From Pseudomonas cerasi (GTDB taxonomy: Bacteria > Pseudomonadota > Gammaproteobacteria > Pseudomonadales > Pseudomonadaceae), in NCBI RefSeq assembly GCF_900074915.1, contig NZ_LT222319.1:4497001-4561000 (forward strand): a stretch of DNA of 64,000 nt. The letters run 5' to 3'. Below are positions 42,783 through 52,101 of this stretch, in pieces. Under the pieces are notes generated by a model. That model made no database searches and was not told where the DNA came from. It saw only the letters and a list, made by a program, of their open reading frames with translations. Every line of letters begins with the position of its first letter. The stretch's first letter is position 1. The translations under genes and the position numbers were made by a program.

Positions 42783-44141
42783 ATGATTCGTATGCCTCTG
42801 GCAACCGCTAGTCTGTTGGCCATCGCTATCTCTCTCGCCGGTTGTGGCGAAGGCAAGGACAAGGCTGCCGCCCCGGCACCCGCGCCAGCCGCTGCTCCGG
42901 CGACGCCGGCTGTGACGCCTGCGGCCCCTGCTCCGGCAGCCGCGGCCCAGACTGACGACGCGGCGGCCAAGGCTGTGGTCGCGAACTACGCCAACATGGT
43001 GTCCGCCGTGTTCGACGATGCCGAGGCCGGCGCGAAAAAACTCAGCACTGCCGTCGACGCCTTCCTGGCCAAGCCCAACGATGAAACCCTGAAAGCGGCC
43101 CGCGAAGCGTGGATCGCTGCGCGTGTGCCTTACATGCAGAGCGAAGTCTTCCGCTTCGGCAACACCATCATCGATGACTGGGAAGGACAGGTTAACGCCT
43201 GGCCCCTGGACGAAGGCCTGATCGACTATGTGGCCAAGGATTACCAGCACGCGCTGGGCAACCCGGGCGCCACTGCCAACATCATCGCCAACACCGAAAT
43301 TCAGGTCGGCGAAGACAAGGTCGACGTGAAGGAAATCACCTCCGAAAAACTCGCCAGCCTGAACGAGCTGGGCGGTTCCGAGGCCAACGTCGCCACCGGC
43401 TACCACGCCATCGAATTCCTGCTCTGGGGCCAGGATCTGAACGGCACCGGCCCTGGTGCCGGCGCACGTCCGGCCAGCGATTACCTGGAAGGCGCTGGCG
43501 CGACCGGCGGCCACAATGATCGCCGCCGTGCCTACCTCAAGGCCGTCACCGACCTGCTGGTCAGCGACCTCGAAGAAATGTCCGGTAACTGGAAGGCCGG
43601 CGTGCCCGACAACTACCGCGCCACGCTGGAAGCCGAACCCGGTGAAAGCGGCCTGCGCAAGATGCTCTTCGGCATGGGCAGCCTGTCGCTGGGTGAACTG
43701 GCGGGCGAGCGCATGAAAGTCGCACTGGAAGCCAACTCCAGCGAAGACGAACACGACTGCTTCAGCGACAACACGCACAACTCGCACTTCTACAACGGCA
43801 AGGGCATTCGCAACGTTTACCTGGGCGAGTACACCCGCACCGACGGCAGCAAGGTCAGCGGGCCGAGCCTTTCGTCTCTGGTCGCCAAGGTAGATCCCGC
43901 CACCGACGCCACCTTGCGCGCCGACCTGGACGACACGCAGGCCAAGTTGCAGGTCATCGTCGATCATGCGAACAAGGGCGAGCATTTCGACCAGTTGATC
44001 GCTGCCGGCAACACCGCAGGCAATCAGGTGGTGCGTGACGCCATCGCCGCGCTGGTCAAACAGACAGGCGCCATCGAACAGGCGGCTGGCAAGCTGGGCA
44101 TCACTGACCTGAACCCGGACAACGCCGATCACGAGTTCTGA
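42783..44141 (+). CDS. icmP: Imelysin family (M75) lipoprotein, IcmP-like
   Basis: 452 residues. A lipoprotein signal peptide with lipobox LAGC (Cys at about 21) is followed by an Ala/Pro-rich linker of about 35 residues. The imelysin domain then has the GxHxxE motif (GYHAIEFLLWGQD, about 208-220) and DCFSDNTHNSHFYNGKGI. Imelysins are extracytoplasmic iron- or heme-regulated proteins; P. aeruginosa IcmP was described as an insulin-cleaving metalloproteinase of the outer membrane, though a peptidase role is doubtful for the family. In P. aeruginosa the next genes are the di-heme, imelysin-like and DUF1513 genes; here they lie 6.4 kb further on. Confidence 0.9.
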   Translation: MIRMPLATASLLAIAISLAGCGEGKDKAAAPAPAPAAAPATPAVTPAAPAPAAAAQTDDAAAKAVVANYANMVSAVFDDAEAGAKKLSTAVDAFLAKPNDETLKAAREAWIAARVPYMQSEVFRFGNTIIDDWEGQVNAWPLDEGLIDYVAKDYQHALGNPGATANIIANTEIQVGEDKVDVKEITSEKLASLNELGGSEANVATGYHAIEFLLWGQDLNGTGPGAGARPASDYLEGAGATGGHNDRRRAYLKAVTDLLVSDLEEMSGNWKAGVPDNYRATLEAEPGESGLRKMLFGMGSLSLGELAGERMKVALEANSSEDEHDCFSDNTHNSHFYNGKGIRNVYLGEYTRTDGSKVSGPSLSSLVAKVDPATDATLRADLDDTQAKLQVIVDHANKGEHFDQLIAAGNTAGNQVVRDAIAALVKQTGAIEQAAGKLGITDLNPDNADHEF

Positions 44142-44169
44142 TCAACCGCGTTTGTTGCGATAACCATCG

Positions 44170-44200
44170 ATGCCGGTCAGTTCGCTGACCGGCATTTTTT
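44170..44200 (+). terminator. Intrinsic terminator of icmP
   Basis: Perfect 11-base stem ATGCCGGTCAG/CTGACCGGCAT with a TTCG tetraloop, then a T run; 28 bases after the stop. It separates icmP from the following effector module. Confidence 0.93.
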
Positions 44201-44333
44201 GTGTCTGATCGACCCGTAGGCCAAAGATCTTTCAGTGATCTTTGTAGGGCCTTTCCTAAACTGGTTTTCAGGTATTGAAGGCAGACACCACACCACCGAG
44301 TATCCGCGCCTCGTTCCCCTTCAAAGCGCGCTC

Positions 44334-45221
44334 ATGTTTGAATTTGAATCCGGCCCTGATGATCTGCCATGGGCGAAAAACGCCTATCTGCTGCTCAACG
44401 CCATCAATCTTCCCGATCTGAGAAGAAAGCTTTTCGAGTGGAACCCCTCCCCTGTCTGCACACTGCTGTTCCTGCAAACCCGGTTCAGCGAATTGCTGGA
44501 TATCTCGCCCGCCCTGATTCAGATCGATGGCCCATACGACCCGACATTTTCAAGTTTCCTGACTCACGCGCGCGAAGAATGGGGTCTGCTGCTATTCAGT
44601 GATGCCAGCCACAAGACGGTGGCTGACCATCTGCGCTGGCTGGTGTTCGTTGACAAACCAGCAGGCGAGGCCTGCTATTTGAACCTTTCAGACCCGCCCG
44701 TCGCAAACGCGCTGCTCGGCCTTCATCCGGCACATACCGATAATCGATTGTTCGGCCCTATCGACAGTGTTTATGCAGCAGATGTCATCACTGAACACTG
44801 GATAAAGCACGAGCGTCATGGTGAGTCAGCCATTCATGACAACACGATCCTGTATCGGATGAGCGATCGGCAGATGGAGGCCATCAGTGACGTTGCGTTT
44901 CGCCTGATCGTGATCAGTCTTGACCTGCACCTGCGCACATTTTTTCCGGCCTACCTCACATCCACAGGTCTGAAGTCGCGATACGGCCATGTGCATGCAC
45001 TGGCCTTCACAGCCTATGAAGCAGGCTTCAACAGCGAAGCGGATATTTTCCATTACGCCAACGTCATCTGCTTTCTGGCTACCCAGCCGGACGACTCGCA
45101 TCCTGATATCAGAACGCTGATGGATGAAAAGTCCTCTCTGACGCCATCTCAGCGTATTCAACAGGCCAACTGGCTGGCAGTGAAACGCAGTCGCGAACAG
45201 CACGGAGCAACCCGGCCATGA
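44334..45221 (+). CDS. DUF4123 type VI secretion effector chaperone/adaptor
   Basis: 295 residues from the ATG at 44334; the frame extends to a GTG at 44235 but neither has a clear ribosome-binding site, so the start is uncertain. The DUF4123 domain occupies the N-terminal half (YLLLNAINLPDLRRKLFE; REEWGLLLFSD; LRWLVFV; YRMSDRQMEAISD at its end) with an additional helical C-terminal part. DUF4123 proteins load effectors onto VgrG. The next gene, coupled by a 4-base overlap, is the effector. No VgrG or Hcp gene is nearby, so it must use a spike encoded elsewhere in the genome. Confidence 0.85.
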   Translation: MFEFESGPDDLPWAKNAYLLLNAINLPDLRRKLFEWNPSPVCTLLFLQTRFSELLDISPALIQIDGPYDPTFSSFLTHAREEWGLLLFSDASHKTVADHLRWLVFVDKPAGEACYLNLSDPPVANALLGLHPAHTDNRLFGPIDSVYAADVITEHWIKHERHGESAIHDNTILYRMSDRQMEAISDVAFRLIVISLDLHLRTFFPAYLTSTGLKSRYGHVHALAFTAYEAGFNSEADIFHYANVICFLATQPDDSHPDIRTLMDEKSSLTPSQRIQQANWLAVKRSREQHGATRP

Positions 45222-48200
45222 GTCGCAAAACACTTTCGCTTGTAGACAAAGCCTATTGGGAGGCCAGAGCAAGAACCCATATTGATGCCCGCAACAGTAC
45301 GAGTAACTGCCCGTTGATGGGCACCAAAGTCCAGCTATTGCCATTGCGTTACGGCCGCGTGGAACGGCTTCACAACCCGTCGGATACCGACGGCTACCGA
45401 GACTTGAAACGACCGCTCGGCTTGCGTCTGGTACGTGACGGCTATCTGTATGTGATTGATGAAAGCAGCGGCTATCTGCATGAGTATCGCCTTGAAAGCG
45501 GCGTACCGACCAAACTGCTCTGGCAGGACCGGGAAGTCGCTCAGGATGTCAGGCAGACCACGATTGGCGAGCACACCCTGATCTTTGCCCGCGATACGAC
45601 GTTGCATGTTGCCTATGCCGAACTGCAATGGACAGCAGCCAAATGCACCCGCGTGCTGGACAGCGCAGCAGACCGTTTCTATTTCATGCAGAAAGTGAAT
45701 CTGGCTGAAGCCGATTGCCAGCAAGGCGGCGTCCACCTTCGCCTCGAACAGCAAGTCAGAGAGCAGCTTGCCGAACTCGCCGAGTTGCCGGCACAACAAT
45801 GCACTACACCCGATATGCCAGAGGAGGAACAACAGGACTATGTCTGGGAGCATCTGCCGCTGTTTCGCGAGGCGCATATCGGCGAGTTGAAAAACACACT
45901 CAACCCGTTCTACGAACTGAATCACCTGTATCTGATACTCGACGACAGCATCGGCATGCTGCGCGACCTTGCGCAGGAACAGGACGAGGTGGTGGGTTGG
46001 CTCAACCAGTGGCGTGAGCGTAACGACAATGAAATGCGTTACATAACGGCCAGCTACATTGACACACTGATGAGCGTTGGCGACAACACTGCCCGGCAGA
46101 CAAACCCGGACTCGAAACTGCTGAAGAACACCACGCCTGAACAACGCAGCCGCATTTATGATTACCTCAATGCGCGCAATGACTGGCACCGGGAACACCA
46201 TCAGGGACCTGTGCCAGCGACTACTTCAGTGGGGCAGTATTCCGCCATGCGCGGGGGCGCCTACACCGAACGGCCGCAAGCCAGATTTGCCAGACTGAAC
46301 ATGGAAAACAAGCACTCACAGATGCTGCTCGCGCTTGGCCAACCACTCCATGAACAACTGGAAGACGACATTGAAGCGCTGGAAAAGAACAGCCAGGGCA
46401 CGCTGAACGGCGTCGGACTAGGCTCACGAGGTATTTACGATCTCGTTCGCCACCAAGAAATGCACGCTTATCTGTCCCAGGAGCGCTCGCACCTTCAACG
46501 CTGGACGCAACGACTCGACGATATTACCCACGATCGCGTGAGCCTGTTCACTCAGGGGGAACTCTATCGAAGTGCCTGGTACTTCGATCCAGACCATCCC
46601 GACCAGTTGAAAAGCGCCTTGGCGATGGAGCTCAACTGCACCCGCGACCTGTGCCGCACCGACGAAAGCCTGCAGAAGGTCAGCGACTACTTTCACGATA
46701 ACCCCCACTACATTCTGCCGGTGTTCTATGGGCGTCTGGACATGGACTTTCTGCGCGCCAAATCAGGCAACCTGCTCAAGTGGCTGGATGATATTCGCAA
46801 CTTCAGCGACGGATTGGCCGACGCGCAAAGGCGCATCGCTGATATCAGCCACATCATGGGCAATCACTGGACCAACAGCCTGAACCTGGACCCCGCCGCA
46901 CTACCGTTGCACCAAGCCGTCAATGCCAGCTACATCCCTGCCGTCGCCCTGCACCTGGAGCGTTGGCTGATTGAGATGCAACAGAAGCTGAACAGCCCGC
47001 AACTACGCCAGCATCTGGACAACTTCGGCAGAGCAAGCAATCGAGCCCAACGACTGGGCATGCTGGTGGCGCTGCAACAGGAAGCCGTCACCCTGCGAAT
47101 TGCCGACGAAGCCGACGTGACAAAATTTCGCGACAACTTCGCGCGCTTGAATCAGCTGCTTGCCAGCGAAGACGACCTCATCAGAGAACGCAACCGCCTT
47201 ACCAAACTCATCAACCGCCGCACACTCACAGCGGATCAACATCAAGGTCTGCTTTACGAAAGGCAATACACCAACCAACGGCTGCTGCAGACCCGCAACA
47301 CGCGCAACGCGCTGCGCCGAGACCTGGAAGCAGCCATCACCCCGACCGGCAATCCGCGCAACGGCGCGATTGGCGTGCGACTGGACATCACTGACCCGCA
47401 ACTGCACGCGCTCAATGCCGAAATTGACAGGCTGCGTGCTGGTGCGTTTGGGGGGTATGCGACTCAGGGGGCGGCTGCAGCGGCGTTGAAGGGTAGTTTC
47501 TTTCCGTTACTGGCGGTGTATTTACAGGTTGGGAATCTGGGGGAGGCGTGGGGTGTTTGGAAAGCATCAAAGGGAAATAGATCTGTAAAAGAAAACTTTA
47601 TATGGGCAAGCACACTATCTTCAGTTGCCTCAGCATCTATTTCAGTATTCCAAGCTGTCTATCTAGCGATGACCAGCGAAGCTTTTAAGGCAATAACCGA
47701 AAACAGTTCCGAAACAAGAGGTATGCTGTTCGGAGTTCGTATGGGACAGTGGGGCCTGGGGTTAGGAGCTATCATTACCCCCTTAAGCCTCGTAGGTGCC
47801 GTAGGAACAACGTGGAATAACTTTGAAAAGTGGAGGAGCGGTTTGATAAGCGGCAACTCTGGAGAAAAGTCAGGTGCTTTCACCGCAATGAGCGGCGATA
47901 TTGGAGGAACCGGAATTAGTGCTGTATTGACAGGGCATGCAGGCAAAGAGCTGATAGGCTTTATAAAAGACATATATCCCGAAACCGGAGATGCCAGGAA
48001 GAAGGCCGCAAGCATGGCTTGGGCAACCCGTGGAGCACGCTTTCTGCAGCTTTCGATGCGACTCACTCCATGGGGACTTATTTTCACGGCCCTGCAACTG
48101 GGCGGTGAAGCACTTTACAACGACTCGAACCTGAACGAAGAGCAGCGATGGCTACTCCACTGTCTATGGGGTAACGAGCCCCAGGGTTGGGACTGGAGCA

Positions 48201-48685
48201 CGCACTCACAAAAACTTGCCGAGACTACTCTGCTGCCCACGGTTCTCGATCAAGGCATTAGCAGGCGCCAGCTGGATGGACAAGCTGTACGCAGCCTGCA
48301 TCTGATATTACCGGGACTTACCGAGTCCAGCTTTGACGACACTTCCTTGCGCTGGTTGGCCGAGTTAATAGAAGCCCCCCATAGGCAGGATGTCAGCAAA
48401 GGACTTCGCCAAGGACTGTCCGTTGCCTCTGCATCACCTTTGACACTGGCGCTGGAGATCCCCGAGGACTGGCAGGGACATAATGTACTGCTGTTATTGC
48501 GGCTCGCCGTCAAACCGGCATTAGCCAACACTTACCTGAAAGCGGATCAGGGATACCTGAATTACCGTATTCCACTGAGCATGGGCTCACTAAGCAAACC
48601 CATCCATGCATCATCAAGCGTTACCGACGAGGGTATGACATTACCTGTTTTACCTATCGAGAGAGACCATCTTTTTGAATTCTAG
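45218..48685 (+). CDS. VasX-like type VI secretion effector, probable pore-forming toxin
   Basis: 1155 residues, the largest gene here. The N-terminal region matches the VasX N-terminal domain (TSNCPLMGTKVQLLPLRYG, then LGLRLVRDGYLYVIDESSG, residues about 29-90). A long, mainly helical central part (about 200-750) follows with coiled-coil stretches. From residue about 755 there is a set of hydrophobic segments (near 765-785, 800-825, 845-870, 900-925, 945-970), then a soluble beta-rich tail of about 170 residues. This layout is that of colicin-like membrane-disrupting effectors. The base composition turns notably AT-rich at about 47560-48100, covering the hydrophobic part. Coupled to the DUF4123 gene and overlapping the next gene by 11 bases. 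Confidence 0.85.
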   Translation: MSRKTLSLVDKAYWEARARTHIDARNSTSNCPLMGTKVQLLPLRYGRVERLHNPSDTDGYRDLKRPLGLRLVRDGYLYVIDESSGYLHEYRLESGVPTKLLWQDREVAQDVRQTTIGEHTLIFARDTTLHVAYAELQWTAAKCTRVLDSAADRFYFMQKVNLAEADCQQGGVHLRLEQQVREQLAELAELPAQQCTTPDMPEEEQQDYVWEHLPLFREAHIGELKNTLNPFYELNHLYLILDDSIGMLRDLAQEQDEVVGWLNQWRERNDNEMRYITASYIDTLMSVGDNTARQTNPDSKLLKNTTPEQRSRIYDYLNARNDWHREHHQGPVPATTSVGQYSAMRGGAYTERPQARFARLNMENKHSQMLLALGQPLHEQLEDDIEALEKNSQGTLNGVGLGSRGIYDLVRHQEMHAYLSQERSHLQRWTQRLDDITHDRVSLFTQGELYRSAWYFDPDHPDQLKSALAMELNCTRDLCRTDESLQKVSDYFHDNPHYILPVFYGRLDMDFLRAKSGNLLKWLDDIRNFSDGLADAQRRIADISHIMGNHWTNSLNLDPAALPLHQAVNASYIPAVALHLERWLIEMQQKLNSPQLRQHLDNFGRASNRAQRLGMLVALQQEAVTLRIADEADVTKFRDNFARLNQLLASEDDLIRERNRLTKLINRRTLTADQHQGLLYERQYTNQRLLQTRNTRNALRRDLEAAITPTGNPRNGAIGVRLDITDPQLHALNAEIDRLRAGAFGGYATQGAAAAALKGSFFPLLAVYLQVGNLGEAWGVWKASKGNRSVKENFIWASTLSSVASASISVFQAVYLAMTSEAFKAITENSSETRGMLFGVRMGQWGLGLGAIITPLSLVGAVGTTWNNFEKWRSGLISGNSGEKSGAFTAMSGDIGGTGISAVLTGHAGKELIGFIKDIYPETGDARKKAASMAWATRGARFLQLSMRLTPWGLIFTALQLGGEALYNDSNLNEEQRWLLHCLWGNEPQGWDWSTHSQKLAETTLLPTVLDQGISRRQLDGQAVRSLHLILPGLTESSFDDTSLRWLAELIEAPHRQDVSKGLRQGLSVASASPLTLALEIPEDWQGHNVLLLLRLAVKPALANTYLKADQGYLNYRIPLSMGSLSKPIHASSSVTDEGMTLPVLPIERDHLFEF

Positions 48686-49730
48686 CAAATACGATCAATC
48701 GCCACGTGCAGGCGATACAGAGCATGAGGCCGGCACAGAAGTCTTCTATCTTGCACCACGCCCCTTGCCTACCGGTGTATCGGCGTCAAGCTTACAGAAC
48801 ATCGACAGAATGGCTGCTGACACTTATCTAGACTTCCATTTGACCTCCGCGTCACTGGAGTTCGCAGTGCGTTGCTACACGGCTTCAGTAGCAAGCATTA
48901 TAATGATGTTCTTTTTGACCGGCATTGGTACAGGCATTGCCGAATACTTTATTTCCAACACCCCCATTCTTGAAACAGCAATACCTTTCATTTTTCCCAA
49001 TTGGGCTCTGTGGCTATTTGTGTTCCTTCTGGCATCGATGTATGGCTATTTTTTCTTTCAGGCAGTCTACCAACTCACCAACACGCCCCCCATCCGCTTC
49101 AACCGTCAGCGCCGCGAGGTGGCCTATGTCGCCAAGCGTGGCCAACCGCCCCGGTTTATCCCTTGGGAAGAAATAATTGCCTGCGTCAGCAGCAGCACAG
49201 TTGCAACGCAATACGGCACTCAGCAGAAATTCGCTCTGATGATCGGCTTCGTAGACGCCTCGGACGGCCAGGTGATGTGGCTCACGTTGCCTACTTCCAC
49301 GCTTGGTATGGCAGTCAGCGAGTGGGAAGCGATCCGCGCCTACATGGAAGAAGGCCCGAGCGCCCTGCGAAAGCCCATGATGGGCACTGACCTGGAGGAA
49401 GGCACTGTGGAGTTTTTCCACATGTGTCGCCGTGACTATCTGCTTGACCACGGCTGCTTGCGCTACCTGTTCGGCTTTCTGCTGATCCAGTTTTTCAGCG
49501 GCTGGACGTTGCCCTGCCACGTCGCCAGCTGGGTCAAGCAACTGCCGAAAACGGCATTTCCCAAAGCAGTACAGGACTGGTCCAAACCCCTACCCCGCGA
49601 ACAATGGCAAGCCCCCAGCGCCGAACTGATCGCGCAAAGCGAAGAAGTCCGCAAAATCCTGCGCAAGGGCATGAGCATCTTCGACTACTTTCTTGAGAAG
49701 GAAAAAAATCAGAGCAAAACCGGTGTCTGA
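48675..49730 (+). CDS. DUF6708 membrane protein, probable immunity protein of the VasX-like effector
   Basis: 351 residues starting at a TTG that overlaps the effector's stop. Two strong membrane segments (about 72-95 and 110-133) follow an N-terminal soluble part. The remaining two thirds are soluble with a DUF6708 pattern (PPIRFNRQRREVAYVAKRG, PRFIPWEEI, MIGFVDASDGQVMWLTLP). DUF6708 genes usually lie directly after VasX-type effector genes, and two-helix inner-membrane proteins are the known form of immunity against such toxins. The role as immunity protein is therefore likely but inferred from position. Confidence 0.78.
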   Translation: MNSSKYDQSPRAGDTEHEAGTEVFYLAPRPLPTGVSASSLQNIDRMAADTYLDFHLTSASLEFAVRCYTASVASIIMMFFLTGIGTGIAEYFISNTPILETAIPFIFPNWALWLFVFLLASMYGYFFFQAVYQLTNTPPIRFNRQRREVAYVAKRGQPPRFIPWEEIIACVSSSTVATQYGTQQKFALMIGFVDASDGQVMWLTLPTSTLGMAVSEWEAIRAYMEEGPSALRKPMMGTDLEEGTVEFFHMCRRDYLLDHGCLRYLFGFLLIQFFSGWTLPCHVASWVKQLPKTAFPKAVQDWSKPLPREQWQAPSAELIAQSEEVRKILRKGMSIFDYFLEKEKNQSKTGV

Positions 49731-49773
49731 TCAAGACATGACCACAAGAGGCGCAATACGGTATCAGCCATGA

Positions 49774-50403
49774 TCAATACAACGTATCCGCAATGCGTCC
49801 CGGCAAAGCCTTGTCATAGGCGTCACCATCGATCTGCTCGGCCGAAACCGCTTTTAGTATTTGCCCGGCAGTCGGCAGCGCGCTGCGTTCGATGTGCCGG
49901 GCTGCATCCCATAAACCGGACCTGATGGTTGCCCTGCTGCATTGGAAGTACACGCTGGTCACGGAGATGCGCAGCACCGACCTGGGCAGTTGGCCGTTCA
50001 CTTCGAAACGCGACAACAGTTCCGGCTGAACCGATATCTGCGCTGTTCCGTTGACCCGCAAGGTCTCGCCCACGCCAGGGATGAGGAACAGCAACGCGAC
50101 ACGTGGGTCGCTGATGATATTGCGCAAAGTGTCGATGCGGTTGTTGCCGCGCCGGTCAGGCAGATAAAGCGTCTTGTTGTCCTCGATATGCACGAAGCCC
50201 GCCTGATCACCACGCGGGGACGCATCAAGGCCGTCAGGCCCGGCAGAGGCCAGCACAACAAAGGGTGCCGACTCGATGAAGGGCCGGTAAACCGCGTGAA
50301 TATGGTCGACTTCCTTGGTCATGGAAGGAGGAGCAATCGGGCCATAGAGCGCTTCCAGTGCCTCGGTGGTGGTCACGAACGCGCTGTTTTCCGGGTTATC
50401 CAT
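49774..50403 (-). CDS. PPOX-type flavoprotein (pyridoxamine 5'-phosphate oxidase-like, MSMEG_1061 type)
   Basis: 209 residues from the ATG at 50403; the frame runs on upstream but the extension has no family similarity. A split-barrel FMN-binding domain is seen: FVVLASAGPDGLDASPRGDQAGFV, LYLPDRRGNNRIDTLRNI, and VALLFLIPGVGETLRVNG, followed by SVYFQCSRATIRSGLWD. The family includes F420- or FMN-binding oxidoreductases of unknown substrate. It is divergent from the di-heme protein gene and not part of either neighbouring operon. Confidence 0.85.
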   Translation of the reverse strand: MDNPENSAFVTTTEALEALYGPIAPPSMTKEVDHIHAVYRPFIESAPFVVLASAGPDGLDASPRGDQAGFVHIEDNKTLYLPDRRGNNRIDTLRNIISDPRVALLFLIPGVGETLRVNGTAQISVQPELLSRFEVNGQLPRSVLRISVTSVYFQCSRATIRSGLWDAARHIERSALPTAGQILKAVSAEQIDGDAYDKALPGRIADTLY

Positions 50404-50612
50404 TGATGTGGTCTCTGCTGGGTGTTTTATCTGCGTGTGTGCTGTCAACTTCGACATGTGCAGCATAGGCAAAAATGCCGGGACCAGACCAGCCTCAGAG
50501 ATTCGTAACAACGCATTACGTCAGAGCAGGCAAACGATAATCCCTCTTATTCAAACCGCACGAGGCTGATAAGCTTGCACGCCCCGATTTTTCGCCCCGT
50601 TGCAGGATGTCT

Positions 50613-52040
50613 ATGAGTACGCGGCTCCGTCTATCCCTTGCCTTGCTTACGACTCTGGCCGTGAGCGCATGCGATGATGCCCCGCGTTTCACGCACGCCG
50701 AGCCGGGAGAAGCCTTGTCCGCTGGTAGCGCCACCGTCAGGAAGAGCGATCAGAACGCTTTCTCCATGCCCTCGGCCAATCTGCCCCCCGTGCGGCGGCT
50801 GGACTTCAGTGTCGGTAACAGTTTTTTCCGCAGCCCGTGGGTAATTGCGCCCTCGACTACCACGGCTCGCGACGGGCTTGGGCCGTTGTTCAACACCAAT
50901 GCCTGCCAGAACTGCCATATCAAGGACGGTCGCGGCCATCCGCCGGAAGCTGGCGACAGTAATGCCGTGTCGATGCTGGTCAGGCTGTCGATTCCCGATG
51001 ACCCGGCCTATGCCGACCTTATAAAGCGCAACGGTGTGCTGCCCGAACCGGTTTACGGCGGGCAATTGCAGGACATGTCGAACCCCGGCGTAGCGCCCGA
51101 GGGTAAGGTGCGGGTCGAGTACGATGCGCTAACGGTCGAGTTTCGCGATGGCACCTCAGTCGAGCTGCGCCAGCCGACCCTCAGGATTACCCAGCTGGGC
51201 TACGGCCCCATGCACCCCGATACGCACATCTCGGCACGCGTAGCTCCGCCGATGATCGGCCTGGGCTTGCTTGAGGCCGTTGCCGATGAGGCCATCCTTG
51301 CCAATGCCGACCCCGATGACAAGAACGCCGATGGCATCTCGGGACGTCCCAACTGGGTCTGGGACGATGCTCGGCAAAAAGTAGTGATGGGCAGGTTTGG
51401 CTGGAAAGCCGGACAGCCAAACCTCAACCAGCAGAACGTGCACGCGTTTTCCGGCGACATGGGGCTGACCACCAGCCTGCGGCCTTTCGATGACTGCACG
51501 CCGGCCCAGACCGATTGCCTGGCCGCGCCCAATGGCAATGGTCCGGATGGCGAACCGGAAGTCAGCGACAACATCCTGCGTCTGGTGGAGTTCTACACCC
51601 GCAACCTGGCTGTTCCAGCACGTCGCAAAGTCGACGACCCGCAGGTGCTGGCAGGCAAGAACCTGTTTTTCCAGGCGGGCTGCCAGCAATGCCACACCCC
51701 CTCTTTCAAAACCCGTAGCGACGCCGCCGAGCCTGAGCTGGCCAATCAGGAGATTCGCCCGTACAGCGACTTGCTGCTGCACGACATGGGCGAAGGGCTG
51801 GCCGATAACCGTACCGAGTTCCAGGCCAGCGGAAGTGAGTGGCGCACCCCGCCCTTGTGGGGGCTGGGCCTGACCAGCACGGTAAGCGGACACACCCAAC
51901 TGTTGCACGACGGTCGCGCACGTAACGTGCTTGAGGCGATACTCTGGCACGGCGGCGAAGCCCAGGCGGCAAAGCGCCAGGTTCTGGCTTTTGACGCACA
52001 ACAACGTGAAGCGCTGCTGGCCTTCCTGAATTCGTTATGA
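50613..52040 (+). CDS. Di-heme c-type cytochrome, DUF1111 (thiol oxidoreductase-like) lipoprotein
   Basis: 475 residues from the ATG at 50613 (AGGA 6 bases upstream; another ATG lies 6 bases earlier). The signal peptide ends in lipobox VSAC. Two heme-binding motifs are present, CQNCH (about 95) and CQQCH (about 355), with the DUF1111 features RDGLGPLFNTNAC and GRFGWKAGQPNLNQQ. The proteins resemble MauG-type di-heme oxidases in fold. It heads a three-gene forward operon with an imelysin and a DUF1513 protein, a set linked to iron in bacteria. The promoter region has a GATAAT...TTATTC pair that might be a weak Fur site. Confidence 0.87.
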   Translation: MSTRLRLSLALLTTLAVSACDDAPRFTHAEPGEALSAGSATVRKSDQNAFSMPSANLPPVRRLDFSVGNSFFRSPWVIAPSTTTARDGLGPLFNTNACQNCHIKDGRGHPPEAGDSNAVSMLVRLSIPDDPAYADLIKRNGVLPEPVYGGQLQDMSNPGVAPEGKVRVEYDALTVEFRDGTSVELRQPTLRITQLGYGPMHPDTHISARVAPPMIGLGLLEAVADEAILANADPDDKNADGISGRPNWVWDDARQKVVMGRFGWKAGQPNLNQQNVHAFSGDMGLTTSLRPFDDCTPAQTDCLAAPNGNGPDGEPEVSDNILRLVEFYTRNLAVPARRKVDDPQVLAGKNLFFQAGCQQCHTPSFKTRSDAAEPELANQEIRPYSDLLLHDMGEGLADNRTEFQASGSEWRTPPLWGLGLTSTVSGHTQLLHDGRARNVLEAILWHGGEAQAAKRQVLAFDAQQREALLAFLNSL

Positions 52041-52101
52041 TTGCGCCCTTTGCAGAATCTTCCTGTTCAAACATCGTCCTTTCAAAAATAAGGAGCCGGA
52101 C

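Noticed and set aside
42762..44132. 456-codon reverse frame opposite icmP
   Set aside because: Low-complexity Gly/Val-rich translation; icmP on the plus strand has signal peptide and family motifs.
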